Shown here: positions 56,451 to 64,000 of the stretch, piece after piece
Layout of the letters: every line of letters begins with the position of its first letter
How positions within the stretch are numbered: the first letter of the stretch is position 1
Origin: Streptomyces sp. HUAS 15-9
GTDB taxonomy: Bacteria; Actinomycetota; Actinomycetes; Streptomycetales; Streptomycetaceae
DNA length: 64,000 nt
Direction of reading: 5' to 3'
Assembly: GCF_025642155.1 (NCBI RefSeq)
Contig: NZ_CP106800.1
Location: forward strand, 1-64,000
The notes under the pieces: model-generated
Seen by the model: the letters and a program-made list of their open reading frames with translations, nothing else
Database searches by the model: none
What the model was told of the DNA's origin: nothing
Translations under genes and position numbers: made by a program

Positions 56451-56570
56451 AGTGAAGCAAATCTCTTTAAAGAGGTCAACAGTTCTCCATAGAGATCCTG
56501 TGAGATCCTTGCACCGGCGCGCGAGCGTGGCTTCGCTCTTCGCCCGGCCCGTACGATCAGCTCTATAGAG
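56451..56570. promoter_or_regulatory. Divergent GntR-controlled promoter region with CTCT/AGAG operators
   Basis: Minus strand: TTGACC (56479-56474), a 17-base spacer and TTCACT (56456-56451) form a promoter whose spacer contains the palindrome CTCTTTAAAGAG (56463-56474). Near-palindrome TCTCCATAGAGA is at 56484-56495. Plus strand: TACGAT (56552-56557) is followed by CTCTATAGAG (56561-56570) at the expected start of the GntR transcript. The shared CTCT-AGAG pattern suggests one regulator binding all three. Confidence 0.75.
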
Positions 56571-56591
56571 AGAAAGAGCCTGGGGAGATAG

Positions 56592-57350
56592 ATGAGCCGC
56601 GAGTCCAGCACAGACCAGCCCAAGTACCTGCGCATCGCCGCAGAGCTGCGGGCGATCCTGGAACGCGGTGACTACGCCCCTGGCGACCGGCTGCCAGGCG
56701 AAAACACGCTCGCCGCTGACTTCGGCGTGGCGTCCCTGACCATGCGCCAAGCTCTCGGTCTGCTGCGAGGCGAAGGCCTGGTGGGGTCCCGCAAGGGATC
56801 GGGCTGGTATGTCGAGGACTTCCGCCCCATTCGCCGTCGTGGCATTCCCCGACTGGCGCGTGACCAGTGGGGAAGCGGCAAGACGATCTGGTCCGCCGAC
56901 GATGACCGCTCGCCAGACGTTGACCAGGTCACGGTTACCGAAGGAGCGGTCGCGCCTCAGCACATTGCTGAGGTGCTCGACCTCGCGGAGAACGAGACCG
57001 TCTGCGTACGCAGCCGTCGATACGTCATGGAGGGCCGACCCGTCATGCTCGCGGCGTCTTACCTCCCGCAGACCCTGGTCGCTGGATCGGCAATCACCGA
57101 GGCCAATCCGGGTCCAGGCGGAATCTACGCTCGCCTTGCAGACCTCGGGCACGCGCCTACTCGGTTCCGTGAGGAGATCCGGGTGCGTATGCCATCTGGG
57201 GAAGAAGTGGCGCGGCTGTCCATTCCGGCCGACCGGTCCGTCATCAAGTTGGCTCGCACCGCCCTGGATGCTGACGGACGGGCAGTTGAAGTCAATGAAA
57301 TGACCATGGACTCCGCCGCGTACGTGCTCGACTACGAGTTCGACGCCTGA
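56592..57350 (+). CDS. GntR/HutC-family repressor with UTRA domain, probable transfer regulator
   Basis: 252 residues. Winged helix (residues about 10-78: YLRIAAELRAILERGDYAPGDRLPGENTLA, then LTMRQALGLLRGEGLV), then a UTRA ligand-binding domain. Streptomyces conjugative plasmids use GntR repressors (KorSA, TraR) to silence transfer genes. ATG 56592 follows GGGGAGAT. It is divergent from the whole minus-strand array, with its probable operators between. Its ligand is unknown. Confidence 0.9.
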   Translation: MSRESSTDQPKYLRIAAELRAILERGDYAPGDRLPGENTLAADFGVASLTMRQALGLLRGEGLVGSRKGSGWYVEDFRPIRRRGIPRLARDQWGSGKTIWSADDDRSPDVDQVTVTEGAVAPQHIAEVLDLAENETVCVRSRRYVMEGRPVMLAASYLPQTLVAGSAITEANPGPGGIYARLADLGHAPTRFREEIRVRMPSGEEVARLSIPADRSVIKLARTALDADGRAVEVNEMTMDSAAYVLDYEFDA

Positions 57351-57453
57351 TGGACCCGCTTCGTGCCCCAGGCGCTGCGGGTTGCTACTCCCGCTACACA
57401 GGGAGCCAACCCACAGTGCCCGGCGCGCACGAAGCCGATCGCAAGAGCCCATG

Positions 57454-57480
57454 CGTCTCACCGGTCCCGCCGGTGAGACG
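57454..57480. terminator. Bidirectional hairpin
   Basis: CGTCTCACCGG (57454-57464) pairs with CCGGTGAGACG (57470-57480), between the GntR gene and the convergent membrane-protein gene, overlapping the latter's stop codon. Confidence 0.8.
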
Positions 57481-57742
57481 GCATCAGCAAAGCCTTCAAG
57501 ACCAGGCCTGTCACGCTGGTGCTGGCCACGGTGGTGACGATGTCCCGGACCACCAGGAGCATGACCGAGATGACAAGGCCAACAGTCAGGATTGCCGTGG
57601 CGGCTACAGCGGCTCGGGCCCAGTGGCGCGTCCTCGGCAACGGTGTGTGCTCGCCGCAACGGCAGCCCAGGACTGGGGGGTTGGATGTGAGGTCGGTGGA
57701 GCGGCCGTGCGCGTCGGTCACCAGGTGCCGGTTGTCGGTCAT
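57458..57742 (-). CDS. Small membrane protein
   Basis: 94 residues. A soluble N-terminal part with CRCGEH, then RHWARAAVAATAILTVGLVISVMLLVV as one long membrane helix (about 41-67), perhaps a second after it. ATG 57742 follows GAGGAGGGACACC. Divergent from the XRE-type gene at 57965. Function unknown. Confidence 0.65.
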   Translation of the reverse strand: MTDNRHLVTDAHGRSTDLTSNPPVLGCRCGEHTPLPRTRHWARAAVAATAILTVGLVISVMLLVVRDIVTTVASTSVTGLVLKALLMPSHRRDR

Positions 57743-57935
57743 GGTGTCCCTCCTCAACTCGCCGCCAGATCACATGAATTTGCTGATCACAACCGTCTGA
57801 TGGGGGAGCATGACCAGACGAGGTCCGGCAGCGGTCCCGTACCGGACCAGTCCGGGACATGAAGAGGACCGCTGCCGGACCAGGGCCCTTGCTCTGCTGA
57901 CTAGCCGTCGTCGCAGCACGACACTGGGCGCTGCA

Positions 57936-57954
57936 GAGCACGTATTCGTGACTC
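57936..57954 (+). promoter_or_regulatory. Inverted repeat before the XRE-type gene
   Basis: GAGCACG (57936-57942) and CGTG-A-CTC (57947-57954) face each other across TATT, 11 bases before the GTG at 57965. Likely a self-binding site of the downstream regulator. Confidence 0.4.
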
Positions 57955-57964
57955 GGGAGGACCG

Positions 57965-59287
57965 GTGGCCGGCAACGCGCGCAAGGGAGATCCGCGTACG
58001 ACGTTGGAGTTCCTGCTGCGCCAACAGCCGCGTACGTACGAAGAGATCGTCCGTGAATTCGGGCGTCTCGCTGACGAGTTGGGTGAGGACGTCACGCTCA
58101 GCTCTCGGCACCTTCGTCGGCTGGCCAGTGGGGCACGGGCTGGCACAACGCCAGTCATGCGTCGTGTTCTGCAGCAAATGTTCGGCAAGCCGCTCGATGA
58201 GCTTCTGGCGCCGTGGGACGGCGGAGCTCTACCGGCGGTGGACGAATCCACGGGGCTGGTCCTGGCTACAGGGCAGCCAACTGCGGACCGGGAGTTGATT
58301 GAAATGGCGGCACGACGCGCTAAGAGTTTCGCCCTCGCGGCAGGCCAGACGGAGTTGACGTCCGGCGTGATGGAACAGGTACACGCGGATGTCCAGCGGC
58401 TGGCGACCGACTACCCGCAGCTTCCATTGTCGGAGCTGCTGCCAGACCTGATCACCACGCAGGACACCGTCTTCACGCTGCTGGAACAGCAACGGCGCCC
58501 CTCTCAGGCGCGCCAGCTCTATTTCCTCGCTGGTGTCACGGGGGGTCTGCTCGCGAAGGCTTCGCACGACATGGCCGACCCGCACGCGGCGCTGACGCAG
58601 GCCCGAACGGCGTTCGTGTGCGCCGACAACGCGGACCACAACGGTCTGCGGGCCTGGATCCGCGGCATCCAGTCGCTCGTCTCCTACTGGGCCGGCCGCA
58701 CCCGGGAGTCCGTCCGCTACGCCCAGTCCGGCGCGGAGTTCGCGACGACTAACACGTCCAGCGTGTGGCTGCCGATGAACGAGGCCCGCGCCTGGGCGGC
58801 ACTCGGCAACGCGAACGCGGCGCGGGCCGCCATCGAGCGGGCGGAGGACGCCTGGGACGGCGTGCAGGAGGACGAGGTCGACGAGCTGGGCGGTCTGTGC
58901 AGCTTCGGCCGCACCCGGCAGATCTACTACGCGGCCGAAGCCCTGTCGTGGCTGCCCTCCCAGGCCGACGCGGCAGGCGACTACGCCACCCGCGCCGTGG
59001 AGGCCTACGCGGACACCGCGTCTCCGGAGTGGGCATTCGGCGACCAGGCCGGCTCGCACAGCGCCCTGGCCATCGCACGTATCCAGGCTGGAGAGCTGGA
59101 AGGCGCAGAAGAAGCCGTGGCGCCCGTCCTCGGGCTTGCTCCCGAGCAGCGCATCAACGGAATCATCAACTGCACGGAGCGGGTGCACCGCGCTCTGCGG
59201 GACTCGCCGCTCGCCGACGCTGGCGCCGGTCTGCAGGAGCAGATCGAGATCTTCACGCGCACGCCCCTGAAGTCCCTGCCCCGTTAG
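57965..59287 (+). CDS. XRE/HTH regulator with TPR-like C-terminal domain
   Basis: 440 residues. The N-terminal 75 residues form an HTH (FLLRQQPRTYEEIVREFGRLADEL..., SSRHLRRLASGARAG). The rest is TPR-like helical repeats (AALTQARTAFVCADNADHNGLRAWIRGIQS, ARAWAALGNANAARAAIERAEDAW), a layout common in Streptomyces. GTG 57965 after GGGAGGACC. The next gene (GNAT) starts nine bases after its stop, so they form one operon. TPR regulators often sense small signals or proteins; the ligand is unknown. Confidence 0.85.
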   Translation: MAGNARKGDPRTTLEFLLRQQPRTYEEIVREFGRLADELGEDVTLSSRHLRRLASGARAGTTPVMRRVLQQMFGKPLDELLAPWDGGALPAVDESTGLVLATGQPTADRELIEMAARRAKSFALAAGQTELTSGVMEQVHADVQRLATDYPQLPLSELLPDLITTQDTVFTLLEQQRRPSQARQLYFLAGVTGGLLAKASHDMADPHAALTQARTAFVCADNADHNGLRAWIRGIQSLVSYWAGRTRESVRYAQSGAEFATTNTSSVWLPMNEARAWAALGNANAARAAIERAEDAWDGVQEDEVDELGGLCSFGRTRQIYYAAEALSWLPSQADAAGDYATRAVEAYADTASPEWAFGDQAGSHSALAIARIQAGELEGAEEAVAPVLGLAPEQRINGIINCTERVHRALRDSPLADAGAGLQEQIEIFTRTPLKSLPR

Positions 59288-59295
59288 GAGTCCCG

Positions 59296-59838
59296 TTGAC
59301 GTATCCGATCCGCATCGTCGGTGACCACGTCGTCCTGCGCGAGTTCACCCGCGATGACGCCGCCGACGTCCTTGCCATCATTGGTGATGACAAGGTCACG
59401 ACCTGGCTCAGCTTCGACAGCCGCGACCGTGACCAGGCCGTCGCCATGATCGAGGGCACGCTCGAGCGCGCTCAGCAGGAGCCCCGGACGGAGTTCTACC
59501 TCGGGGTGACCAAGCGCGACGACGACCGCGTGATCGGATTCGCCCGGATCGGGCTCAGTGGCGTCCAGGCCGGGAAGCTGGGCTACGCCATCGCAGCTAA
59601 GGAGTGGGGTCGCGGCTACGCCAGGGACGCGGCCCGCGCTCTGGTCACGTACGCGTTCAAGGAGATCGGTCTCCACCGGATCACCGCGGCGATCGGTCCG
59701 GACAACGCCGCCTCAATCGCGGTCGTGCAACAGCTCGGTTTCACCCGCGAGGGCGTGCTACGCGACCACGTGTTCACCAACGGAGCGTGGCGCGACAGCG
59801 CGCTGTTCTCCGTTCTCGCCCACGAGTGGAGCTGGTGA
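59296..59838 (+). CDS. GNAT acetyltransferase (RimJ/RimL type)
   Basis: 180 residues. LREFTRDDAADVLAIIGDD at the start, GKLGYAIAAKEWGRGYARDAARALVTYAF (acetyl-CoA motif Q/RxxGxA-like) and ITAAIGPDNAASIAVVQQLGFTREG are typical of RimJ/L acetyltransferases, which acetylate protein N-termini or small molecules. TTG 59296 follows AGGAG. Its TGA overlaps the ATG of the next gene (TGATG). Target unknown; cotranscribed with the XRE/TPR regulator. Confidence 0.9.
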   Translation: MTYPIRIVGDHVVLREFTRDDAADVLAIIGDDKVTTWLSFDSRDRDQAVAMIEGTLERAQQEPRTEFYLGVTKRDDDRVIGFARIGLSGVQAGKLGYAIAAKEWGRGYARDAARALVTYAFKEIGLHRITAAIGPDNAASIAVVQQLGFTREGVLRDHVFTNGAWRDSALFSVLAHEWSW

Positions 59839-60395
59839 TGGCTGGGCGGTTCGTTCACTGCGCCGGCCGGACCAAGCTCACCGAGGACCAGGTCGAAGTA
59901 CTGAGGCGCGCCGATCCTCAAACCCCAGTCGACGCGTTCACTGGCTTGCAGTGGTGCGAGTTGTCGAACGGGCACACAGGAGTACCGCACCACAGCGAGG
60001 TCACGTCCATCTTCGAGGGGAACAACTGGTGGGTGCGCTGGGACGACGATGTGCACGAGCTCGTCACGCTGGACAGCTGCCCCGTCGATTGGAACCCGCA
60101 GGACGAAGTCAAGTCCCAACCATGCGGACTCTTCCCTGGCCACCCCGGCCGCCACGGCTGGGCTGAGAAAGATCCCGATACGTGCGCACACGCCGGGGCG
60201 GGAACTCCCCGGCAGATTTCCGAAGCCGTCACGTTCGACGGCCGCTACATCTCCGTCTTCGAAGCGCCGTGCTTCGGATGCCCGGCACGGATGGTCCAGG
60301 TACGGATCCTGGATCCGAAGCAGGCCCGGCCGCCACAGGACCTCGGCGCCAGCATCAGCATGTGGTCATTCCTCGGCCCGGAGGCGGGGCTATGA
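59838..60395 (+). CDS. Hypothetical Cys/His-rich protein
   Basis: 185 residues. LQWCELSNGHTGVPHHSEV, PCGLFPGHPGRHGW and DTCAHAGAG..., then CFGCPARMVQVRILD at the C-terminus suggest one or two zinc sites. ATG 59838 overlaps the acetyltransferase stop, so it is translationally coupled. Family not recognised. Confidence 0.65.
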   Translation: MAGRFVHCAGRTKLTEDQVEVLRRADPQTPVDAFTGLQWCELSNGHTGVPHHSEVTSIFEGNNWWVRWDDDVHELVTLDSCPVDWNPQDEVKSQPCGLFPGHPGRHGWAEKDPDTCAHAGAGTPRQISEAVTFDGRYISVFEAPCFGCPARMVQVRILDPKQARPPQDLGASISMWSFLGPEAGL

Positions 60396-60607
60396 CCGAA
60401 GCGATGGTGGCCGACCAGAGCGTTTGTATGTTCCTACCGGAAGACCCTCTTCCTGGTGCATCCGGCGCTGATCGTGAATGCTGTTCTGGTCCTCTGCTTC
60501 CCGTCAGGCGGGCGGCCAACTCGGAAAGTTGCCCGCCGGACGGGAGATCCGGCGAACCCGGCAAATCCCTCTTGGCGAATCCGGAAAAGTCTGTTCGGAT
60601 CAAGGGC

Positions 60608-60636
60608 ACTACAGACGCGACCTGCGCGTTTGTAGT
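60608..60636. promoter_or_regulatory. 29-base imperfect palindrome
   Basis: ACTACAGACGCG (60608-60619), five bases, CGCGTTTGTAGT (60625-60636): 11 of 12 bases pair. It lies between convergent genes ending at 60395 and 60656, after a GGCGGG/CCCGCC hairpin (about 60509-60540). A terminator or an operator. Confidence 0.5.
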
Positions 60637-60655
60637 CGAGAACGGGTCGAAGACG

Positions 60656-61312
60656 TCATCGGGGAGGTGCAGCGAAGGGATGCGCGAGGTGCGGGGGAGC
60701 GTCCTGGGTCTTGTCCGTCTCGGGGTTGCGGGGGCGCAGTGCGCGCAGCGCGGCCCTCAGCGTCGGCTCGTAGTCCGCGGGGTTCCAGTCGTCGGGCACG
60801 GTCACCTTCGTCCGCAGCCGCTCCCCTCCGACGCGGTGGATCTTGCAGTCGACGAACGGGATCAGGCCGAGGCCCTTGGCGTGGATGAGGACCGGTTTGC
60901 CAGCCTTCACCATGTCGATGACCTCGAGGCGGGCGGTCTCGCCCAGCCGGTAGACGTGGCCGTTGGCGCCGCGTTTGGTGGAGCCGACGACGACCATGCC
61001 GTCGAAGCCGGCCGCTTCCTGCTTCCACTTCTCCGCGTAGGTCTCCGGCGTGAACAGGTCGTCGAACTGCAGGAGCTCGGTCCCGGGCAGCCGGTGGCGG
61101 ATCTTCGCCAGGCGCCGGTCCCACTCCCTGCGGCGGGCGATGTGCGGGGTGGCGCAGATGTAGACGCGGACCGGGTCGCCGACCTTCCGTCCTTCGCGGA
61201 TCTTCTTCATGGCCGCGATGTACGCGCGCTGTTGCGCGGCGGTCGCGTAGGTGGCCACGCCGGGGTCCAGGGCGTCCCAGCCGAGGGGAGGGGATGCAGG
61301 CATGGACGTCAT
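60656..61312 (-). CDS. Hypothetical Rossmann-like protein
   Basis: 218 residues. PVRVYICATPHIARRREWDRRLAKI, LLQFDDLFTPETYAEKW, DGMVVVGSTKRGANGHVYRLGETARLEVIDMVKAGKPVLI reads as an alternating alpha/beta fold, reminiscent of nucleotide-binding or deoxyribosyltransferase-like domains without their exact signature. ATG 61312 follows AGGGGA closely; ATG 61303 is possible. It is convergent with the GNAT operon. Confidence 0.65.
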   Translation of the reverse strand: MTSMPASPPLGWDALDPGVATYATAAQQRAYIAAMKKIREGRKVGDPVRVYICATPHIARRREWDRRLAKIRHRLPGTELLQFDDLFTPETYAEKWKQEAAGFDGMVVVGSTKRGANGHVYRLGETARLEVIDMVKAGKPVLIHAKGLGLIPFVDCKIHRVGGERLRTKVTVPDDWNPADYEPTLRAALRALRPRNPETDKTQDAPPHLAHPFAAPPR

Positions 61313-61516
61313 CTTCCCCTGAGCCACTGTCAGGCCCCGTCGCTGCACTCCGAGATGTCCCTTCCACACGGTTCTCGCCGACTCACCCGCGACGCCCTCT
61401 GCACGAAGCGTGAGCGACGCTGTATGGTGGCTGCGATCAAGATCTACCTGAATATTGAAAACCCCCAGCGCCTAAGCAACGCCGGGGGAGTAGAGAACCT
61501 AACTAGGAGGCTCTCG

Positions 61517-61666
61517 GTGTTCATGGCACCACTGTACCCGTGGGCCTTCCAGGCCACACAAGATCCCCGCCGTCTTCGCGATCACTCGCGCCGCACGTCA
61601 GCGGGGTCTTTTCGCGTTCCCGCGCACCCCGACCAGCCCTCCGCGGAGGGGGTCGAGATGACGTAG
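61517..61666 (+). CDS. Possible 49-residue protein after a leader hairpin
   Basis: A CCCCC-GCG/CGC-GGGGG hairpin (61462-61488) in an AT-rich leader, then TAGGAGG (61504-61510) and GTG 61517 (ATG 61523 two codons on) open a 49-codon frame (VFMAPLYPWAFQATQDPRRL...). The ribosome site and hairpin argue for expression; the peptide itself is not recognised and could be a leader peptide. Confidence 0.4.
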   Translation: MFMAPLYPWAFQATQDPRRLRDHSRRTSAGSFRVPAHPDQPSAEGVEMT

Positions 61667-62155
61667 GTCTGGGGCGGCATTCGCCGCCGGGACGCTCAGC
61701 CACCCAGGTGACTCGCAATCACCCCGGCTGGCGCCCCATCTGTCTCCAGAGGGTTTCGCACGCCCTCTGAAGGGATTGTCCGTCCGGTTCGCACCCGGTC
61801 GAACAGTTCGATCTCTGGTTCTCGCCGAACCACAAAGCACCACGAGGGGGCTTCGTCATGCCCTCTTCTACTCGAAGGAGGCCGTCGCCATTTTGCACCA
61901 CCAGCTTGCCTCGCGCCAGCCTGACAATGCCCGGTTGATCCGGGTTTGCCAGCCTGGGCTGTCACATGTGACGGAAAATGTCCGCCCCGTACGTCCCGAA
62001 TGTGCGGTTGTTCGGGTCGGCTTCGGGGTTGCCCCGAGGGTTCCTGCTGCGGTTGTCCACAGCCGCGGGGCCCGTTCGGCGCGTCATCTGTCTACAGGTG
62101 ATCTGGTCCATGGTCGCCGGATGGATCATGTTCTGACGTCCTTCCGGGCGGGCCG
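61667..62155. promoter_or_regulatory. Candidate replication origin upstream of the initiator gene
   Basis: A gap of about 490 bases. TTGTCCACA (62053-62061) is an exact Streptomyces-type DnaA box. GTCACATGTGAC (61961-61972) is a perfect palindrome. CATCTGTCT[CA]CAG occurs at 61737-61749 and 62085-62097. Hairpins CCCGG/CCGGG (about 61930-61944) and CGGGG/CCCCG (about 62022-62034) add secondary structure. It lies directly before the initiator-like gene. Confidence 0.65.
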
Positions 62156-63652
62156 ATGAGTGCCGTGGCGGCGCCGGCCGCCGTGATGGTTCCCGCTGCG
62201 CGTTCGTCAGTCGACGACGTCGCGGTCGACGTGCTGCCCGCGCTCTACGTGCCGGAGGCGCGGCAGTGGCTGTCAACGTCGGCGGGCCGGGTCGCGCCGG
62301 AGGGCTACTCGTGGATGCAGGGGGTGCACTGGGTGGCGGGTTCGGGTTTGTACGAACCGCGTCGGCACCGGTCGCACGGTCCGCGTTCGTTCGGGCGGAC
62401 GACGGTGTTCATCGCGCAGCTGCTCAGCGAGCTGTCGCCGTGCCGTCCGGGGATCGAGTACCTGATGCGTCGCACCGGCCTGACGAAGCGGGCGGTGCAG
62501 AGCCACCTGCAGATTCTCCGGGAGACCGGGCTGCTTGCCTACATCGTGAAGGGCACGCGACAGCGGGGCGGGCCGCCGCAGGCGTCGGAGTTCGCGCTGA
62601 TGCTGCCGCCCGAGTTCGATGCCGCGCTGGGGATCCGGACGGCTGGTGAGGGCACCGGGCGGCGGGTGACCGGGATCGCGGAGTTCGGTCGCAAGTTGAT
62701 GGCGAAGCTGGCAGCGAAGGCGGCCCGGAAGGTGCGCCGGCCCCGGTCGCCGATGTCCTCGAGGACCGCGCCGAAGGCTGCCCGAAAGGGGGCTACGGAG
62801 GCCTCTGTGACTGCTGTTTCGGCGGAGTCCCGTTGCACCCCAATGGGGGGTAGTTCCTCAAGTGTTTCGACTGCGAGTACTACTTCCTTCCCCCCTGAGA
62901 GCAAGCTCGCAAGCGGGGGCAGCGAGTCACCCATCCCGGAGAAGTCCAAGGCCAAGGCCGGCGGTCGCCGGAAGCTGAACACGGTCGGACGCCGCTTCCA
63001 GCTGGCGAGGGAGCTCACCCAGGAACTGGACTGGCTGCGCGGCTGCTCGGTGCCCCGGATCGCCTGGGTGGCCCGGACCGTTGCTGATGCCGGATGGACC
63101 GTGACCGACGTCCGTGCCTGGCTGCACTTGCGCGGCGAGGCGGCCCACGTCCGTCGGGGCTCCGGGCTGCTCGCCGTGCTGCTGGCCAACGCGGTGACCG
63201 TGCTGGACACCCCGGCCAAGCGGGCCGAGGCTGTTGCCCGGTGGCGCGGTGCTCAGGAGGCGGCCCGCCGTGACTGCATCCAGCAGGTCCGTGCCCAGCG
63301 GGAGCGGTTCGAAGGGGACTGGGAGGCACCTTCCAGCCGCTCCGTCCAGCGCGAGGTGGCGCAGGCGTTCGCCCAGGTCCGCGAGGTGGCTAACGGCGGC
63401 CGCCACCAGGACCAGGCCCCCAGCGTCGATGACCGGTGCGTGGACCCGGAGCTGAATGACCCGCAGGTCGAGCAGATGCGCGAGCAGGCGCACGGCGAGC
63501 TCATGCGGGGCGTGACCGACCTGATCGACCTGGCGGTCGACTCCATGGGCCCCGAGGCCGCCGAACAGCTCTACGGGGCGGACCTGATGCGCCGCGCCCG
63601 CCAGCTGGCAACTGCTACCCGCAGCTCGCTCATGACCATCACCCACCGGTAG
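62156..63652 (+). CDS. Winged-helix replication-initiator-like protein
   Basis: 498 residues. The N-terminal 150 residues end in a winged helix (SELSPCRPGIEYLMRRTGLTKRAVQSHLQILRETGLLAYI). A basic, Ser/Thr-rich linker follows (about 175-265); its DNA (62800-62960) has weak third-position GC bias unlike the flanks. Then two helical domains (AWVARTVADAGWTVTDVRAWLHLRG...). Proteins like this serve as initiators on Streptomyces linear plasmids as I recall. ATG 62156. It sits between a DnaA-box-bearing origin candidate and a DciA-like gene, which supports the call. Confidence 0.75.
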   Translation: MSAVAAPAAVMVPAARSSVDDVAVDVLPALYVPEARQWLSTSAGRVAPEGYSWMQGVHWVAGSGLYEPRRHRSHGPRSFGRTTVFIAQLLSELSPCRPGIEYLMRRTGLTKRAVQSHLQILRETGLLAYIVKGTRQRGGPPQASEFALMLPPEFDAALGIRTAGEGTGRRVTGIAEFGRKLMAKLAAKAARKVRRPRSPMSSRTAPKAARKGATEASVTAVSAESRCTPMGGSSSSVSTASTTSFPPESKLASGGSESPIPEKSKAKAGGRRKLNTVGRRFQLARELTQELDWLRGCSVPRIAWVARTVADAGWTVTDVRAWLHLRGEAAHVRRGSGLLAVLLANAVTVLDTPAKRAEAVARWRGAQEAARRDCIQQVRAQRERFEGDWEAPSSRSVQREVAQAFAQVREVANGGRHQDQAPSVDDRCVDPELNDPQVEQMREQAHGELMRGVTDLIDLAVDSMGPEAAEQLYGADLMRRARQLATATRSSLMTITHR

Positions 63653-63661
63653 GAGGCCCAG

Positions 63662-64000
63662 ATGACCGAGACCACCACCATCGAGCAGGCCGGCTCGGAC
63701 GGCCCCGAGCTGTCCGGTGTCGACCTCGCGCGGGTCGCGCTGCACGCCGCCCGCGATGCCGCCCGCAAGCGCGGCGAAACTGAGGCCCGGATGCCGCGCC
63801 GCCGCACACAGCGTGTCGTGAAGCGCGACGGCCGCGAGCCGAGCGGGTTCGCCGCCGTGCTCCAGGGCCTCATGGCGGAGCGGGCCTGGGCGGTCCCGGC
63901 CGCAGGCGGCAGCGTCCTGGACCGCTGGCCGGACATCGCAGCCGCGGTCTCATCCCGGCTGCCCGAGCACGTCCAGGCCGTGGCCTTCCACCCGGAGAGC
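63662..64000 (+). CDS. DciA/DUF721-like helicase-loader-type protein (cut by window end)
   Basis: At least 113 residues, no stop before the window ends. ELSGVDLARVALHAARDAARKRGE, a basic linker, then VLQGLMAERAWAVPAAGGSVLDRWPDIAAAVSSRLPEHVQAVAFHPES matches the DUF721 fold; DciA proteins load the replicative helicase in most bacteria. ATG 63662 follows TAGGAGGCCCAG, ten bases after the initiator's stop. Pairing Rep with a DciA-like loader would let the plasmid recruit the host helicase itself. Confidence 0.85.
   Translation, partial: MTETTTIEQAGSDGPELSGVDLARVALHAARDAARKRGETEARMPRRRTQRVVKRDGREPSGFAAVLQGLMAERAWAVPAAGGSVLDRWPDIAAAVSSRLPEHVQAVAFHPES

Noticed and set aside
60392..61516. A frame opening with ATGA at the end of the Cys/His-rich gene
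   Set aside because: It runs without stop through the opposite-strand gene at 60656-61312 and its product looks random; the overlap is probably chance.
1..64000. CRISPR array, tRNA, rRNA, integrase or att sites
   Set aside because: I saw no regularly spaced 25-40 base repeats, no cloverleaf-type sequence and no tyrosine or serine recombinase among the readable proteins.

Overview
The window looks like the left end of a linear plasmid (or a plasmid-derived chromosome arm) from Streptomyces or a close relative. The evidence is very high GC with strong third-position GC bias, frequent GTG/TTG starts, many GTGA/ATGA gene overlaps, and typical actinobacterial families (WhiB, replication-relaxation proteins, DUF2637, RRQRL zinc proteins, an FtsK/TraB-type transfer ATPase). 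Bases 1-305 are packed with small palindromes, and the first resembles the second palindrome of classical Streptomyces telomeres. I found no integrase, att site, rRNA, tRNA or CRISPR array.

Layout. 0.5-4.2 kb: a telomere-adjacent pair, an unknown protein and a DEAH helicase with helicase-associated repeats. 4.3-8.9 kb: a divergent three-gene module, a GHKL ATPase fused to a PD-(D/E)XK nuclease domain facing a winged-helix-like protein and a second nuclease-like protein; this is the best candidate for an undescribed conflict or defence system. 9-23 kb: accessory genes, including a five-zinc-ribbon nuclease, two replication-relaxation proteins, a zinc-finger/DnaQ exonuclease, a topo VI A/TOPRIM protein, a HEPN-like protein and a protein with a RHIM-like motif. 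Two copies of a three-block DNA element lie at 9.26 and 14.61 kb. 23.3-25.9 kb: an iteron-rich non-coding stretch beside a MobF-like relaxase that lacks the usual tyrosine pair. 26.5-28.8 kb: parAB, with two palindromic parS-like sites inside parB.

28.8-56.3 kb is almost entirely minus-strand. It reads as long polycistronic units of small zinc, membrane and coiled-coil proteins plus a plasmid sliding clamp (dnaN), an FtsK/TraB-like ATPase, a DUF2637 coiled-coil protein and a WhiB regulator. Many intercistronic gaps hold GC hairpins of repeated sequence. A divergent GntR regulator at 56.6 kb has operator-like CTCT/AGAG palindromes over the head promoter. A small divergent HTH gene at 42.15 kb controls, by position, the distal half. 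CTGTGAC iterons at 51.1 kb are a candidate transfer (clt) site.

57.5-64 kb: a membrane protein, an XRE/TPR regulator with a GNAT acetyltransferase, then a candidate origin (Streptomyces-type DnaA box, GTCACATGTGAC palindrome) before a winged-helix replication-initiator-like gene and a DciA/DUF721-like gene cut by the window end. Together the genes describe replication (Rep, DciA-like, DnaN), partition (ParAB), conjugation (relaxase, TraB-like, DUF2637, small membrane proteins), control (GntR, WhiB, XRE, HTH) and a telomere-side cargo of nucleases and NTPases.
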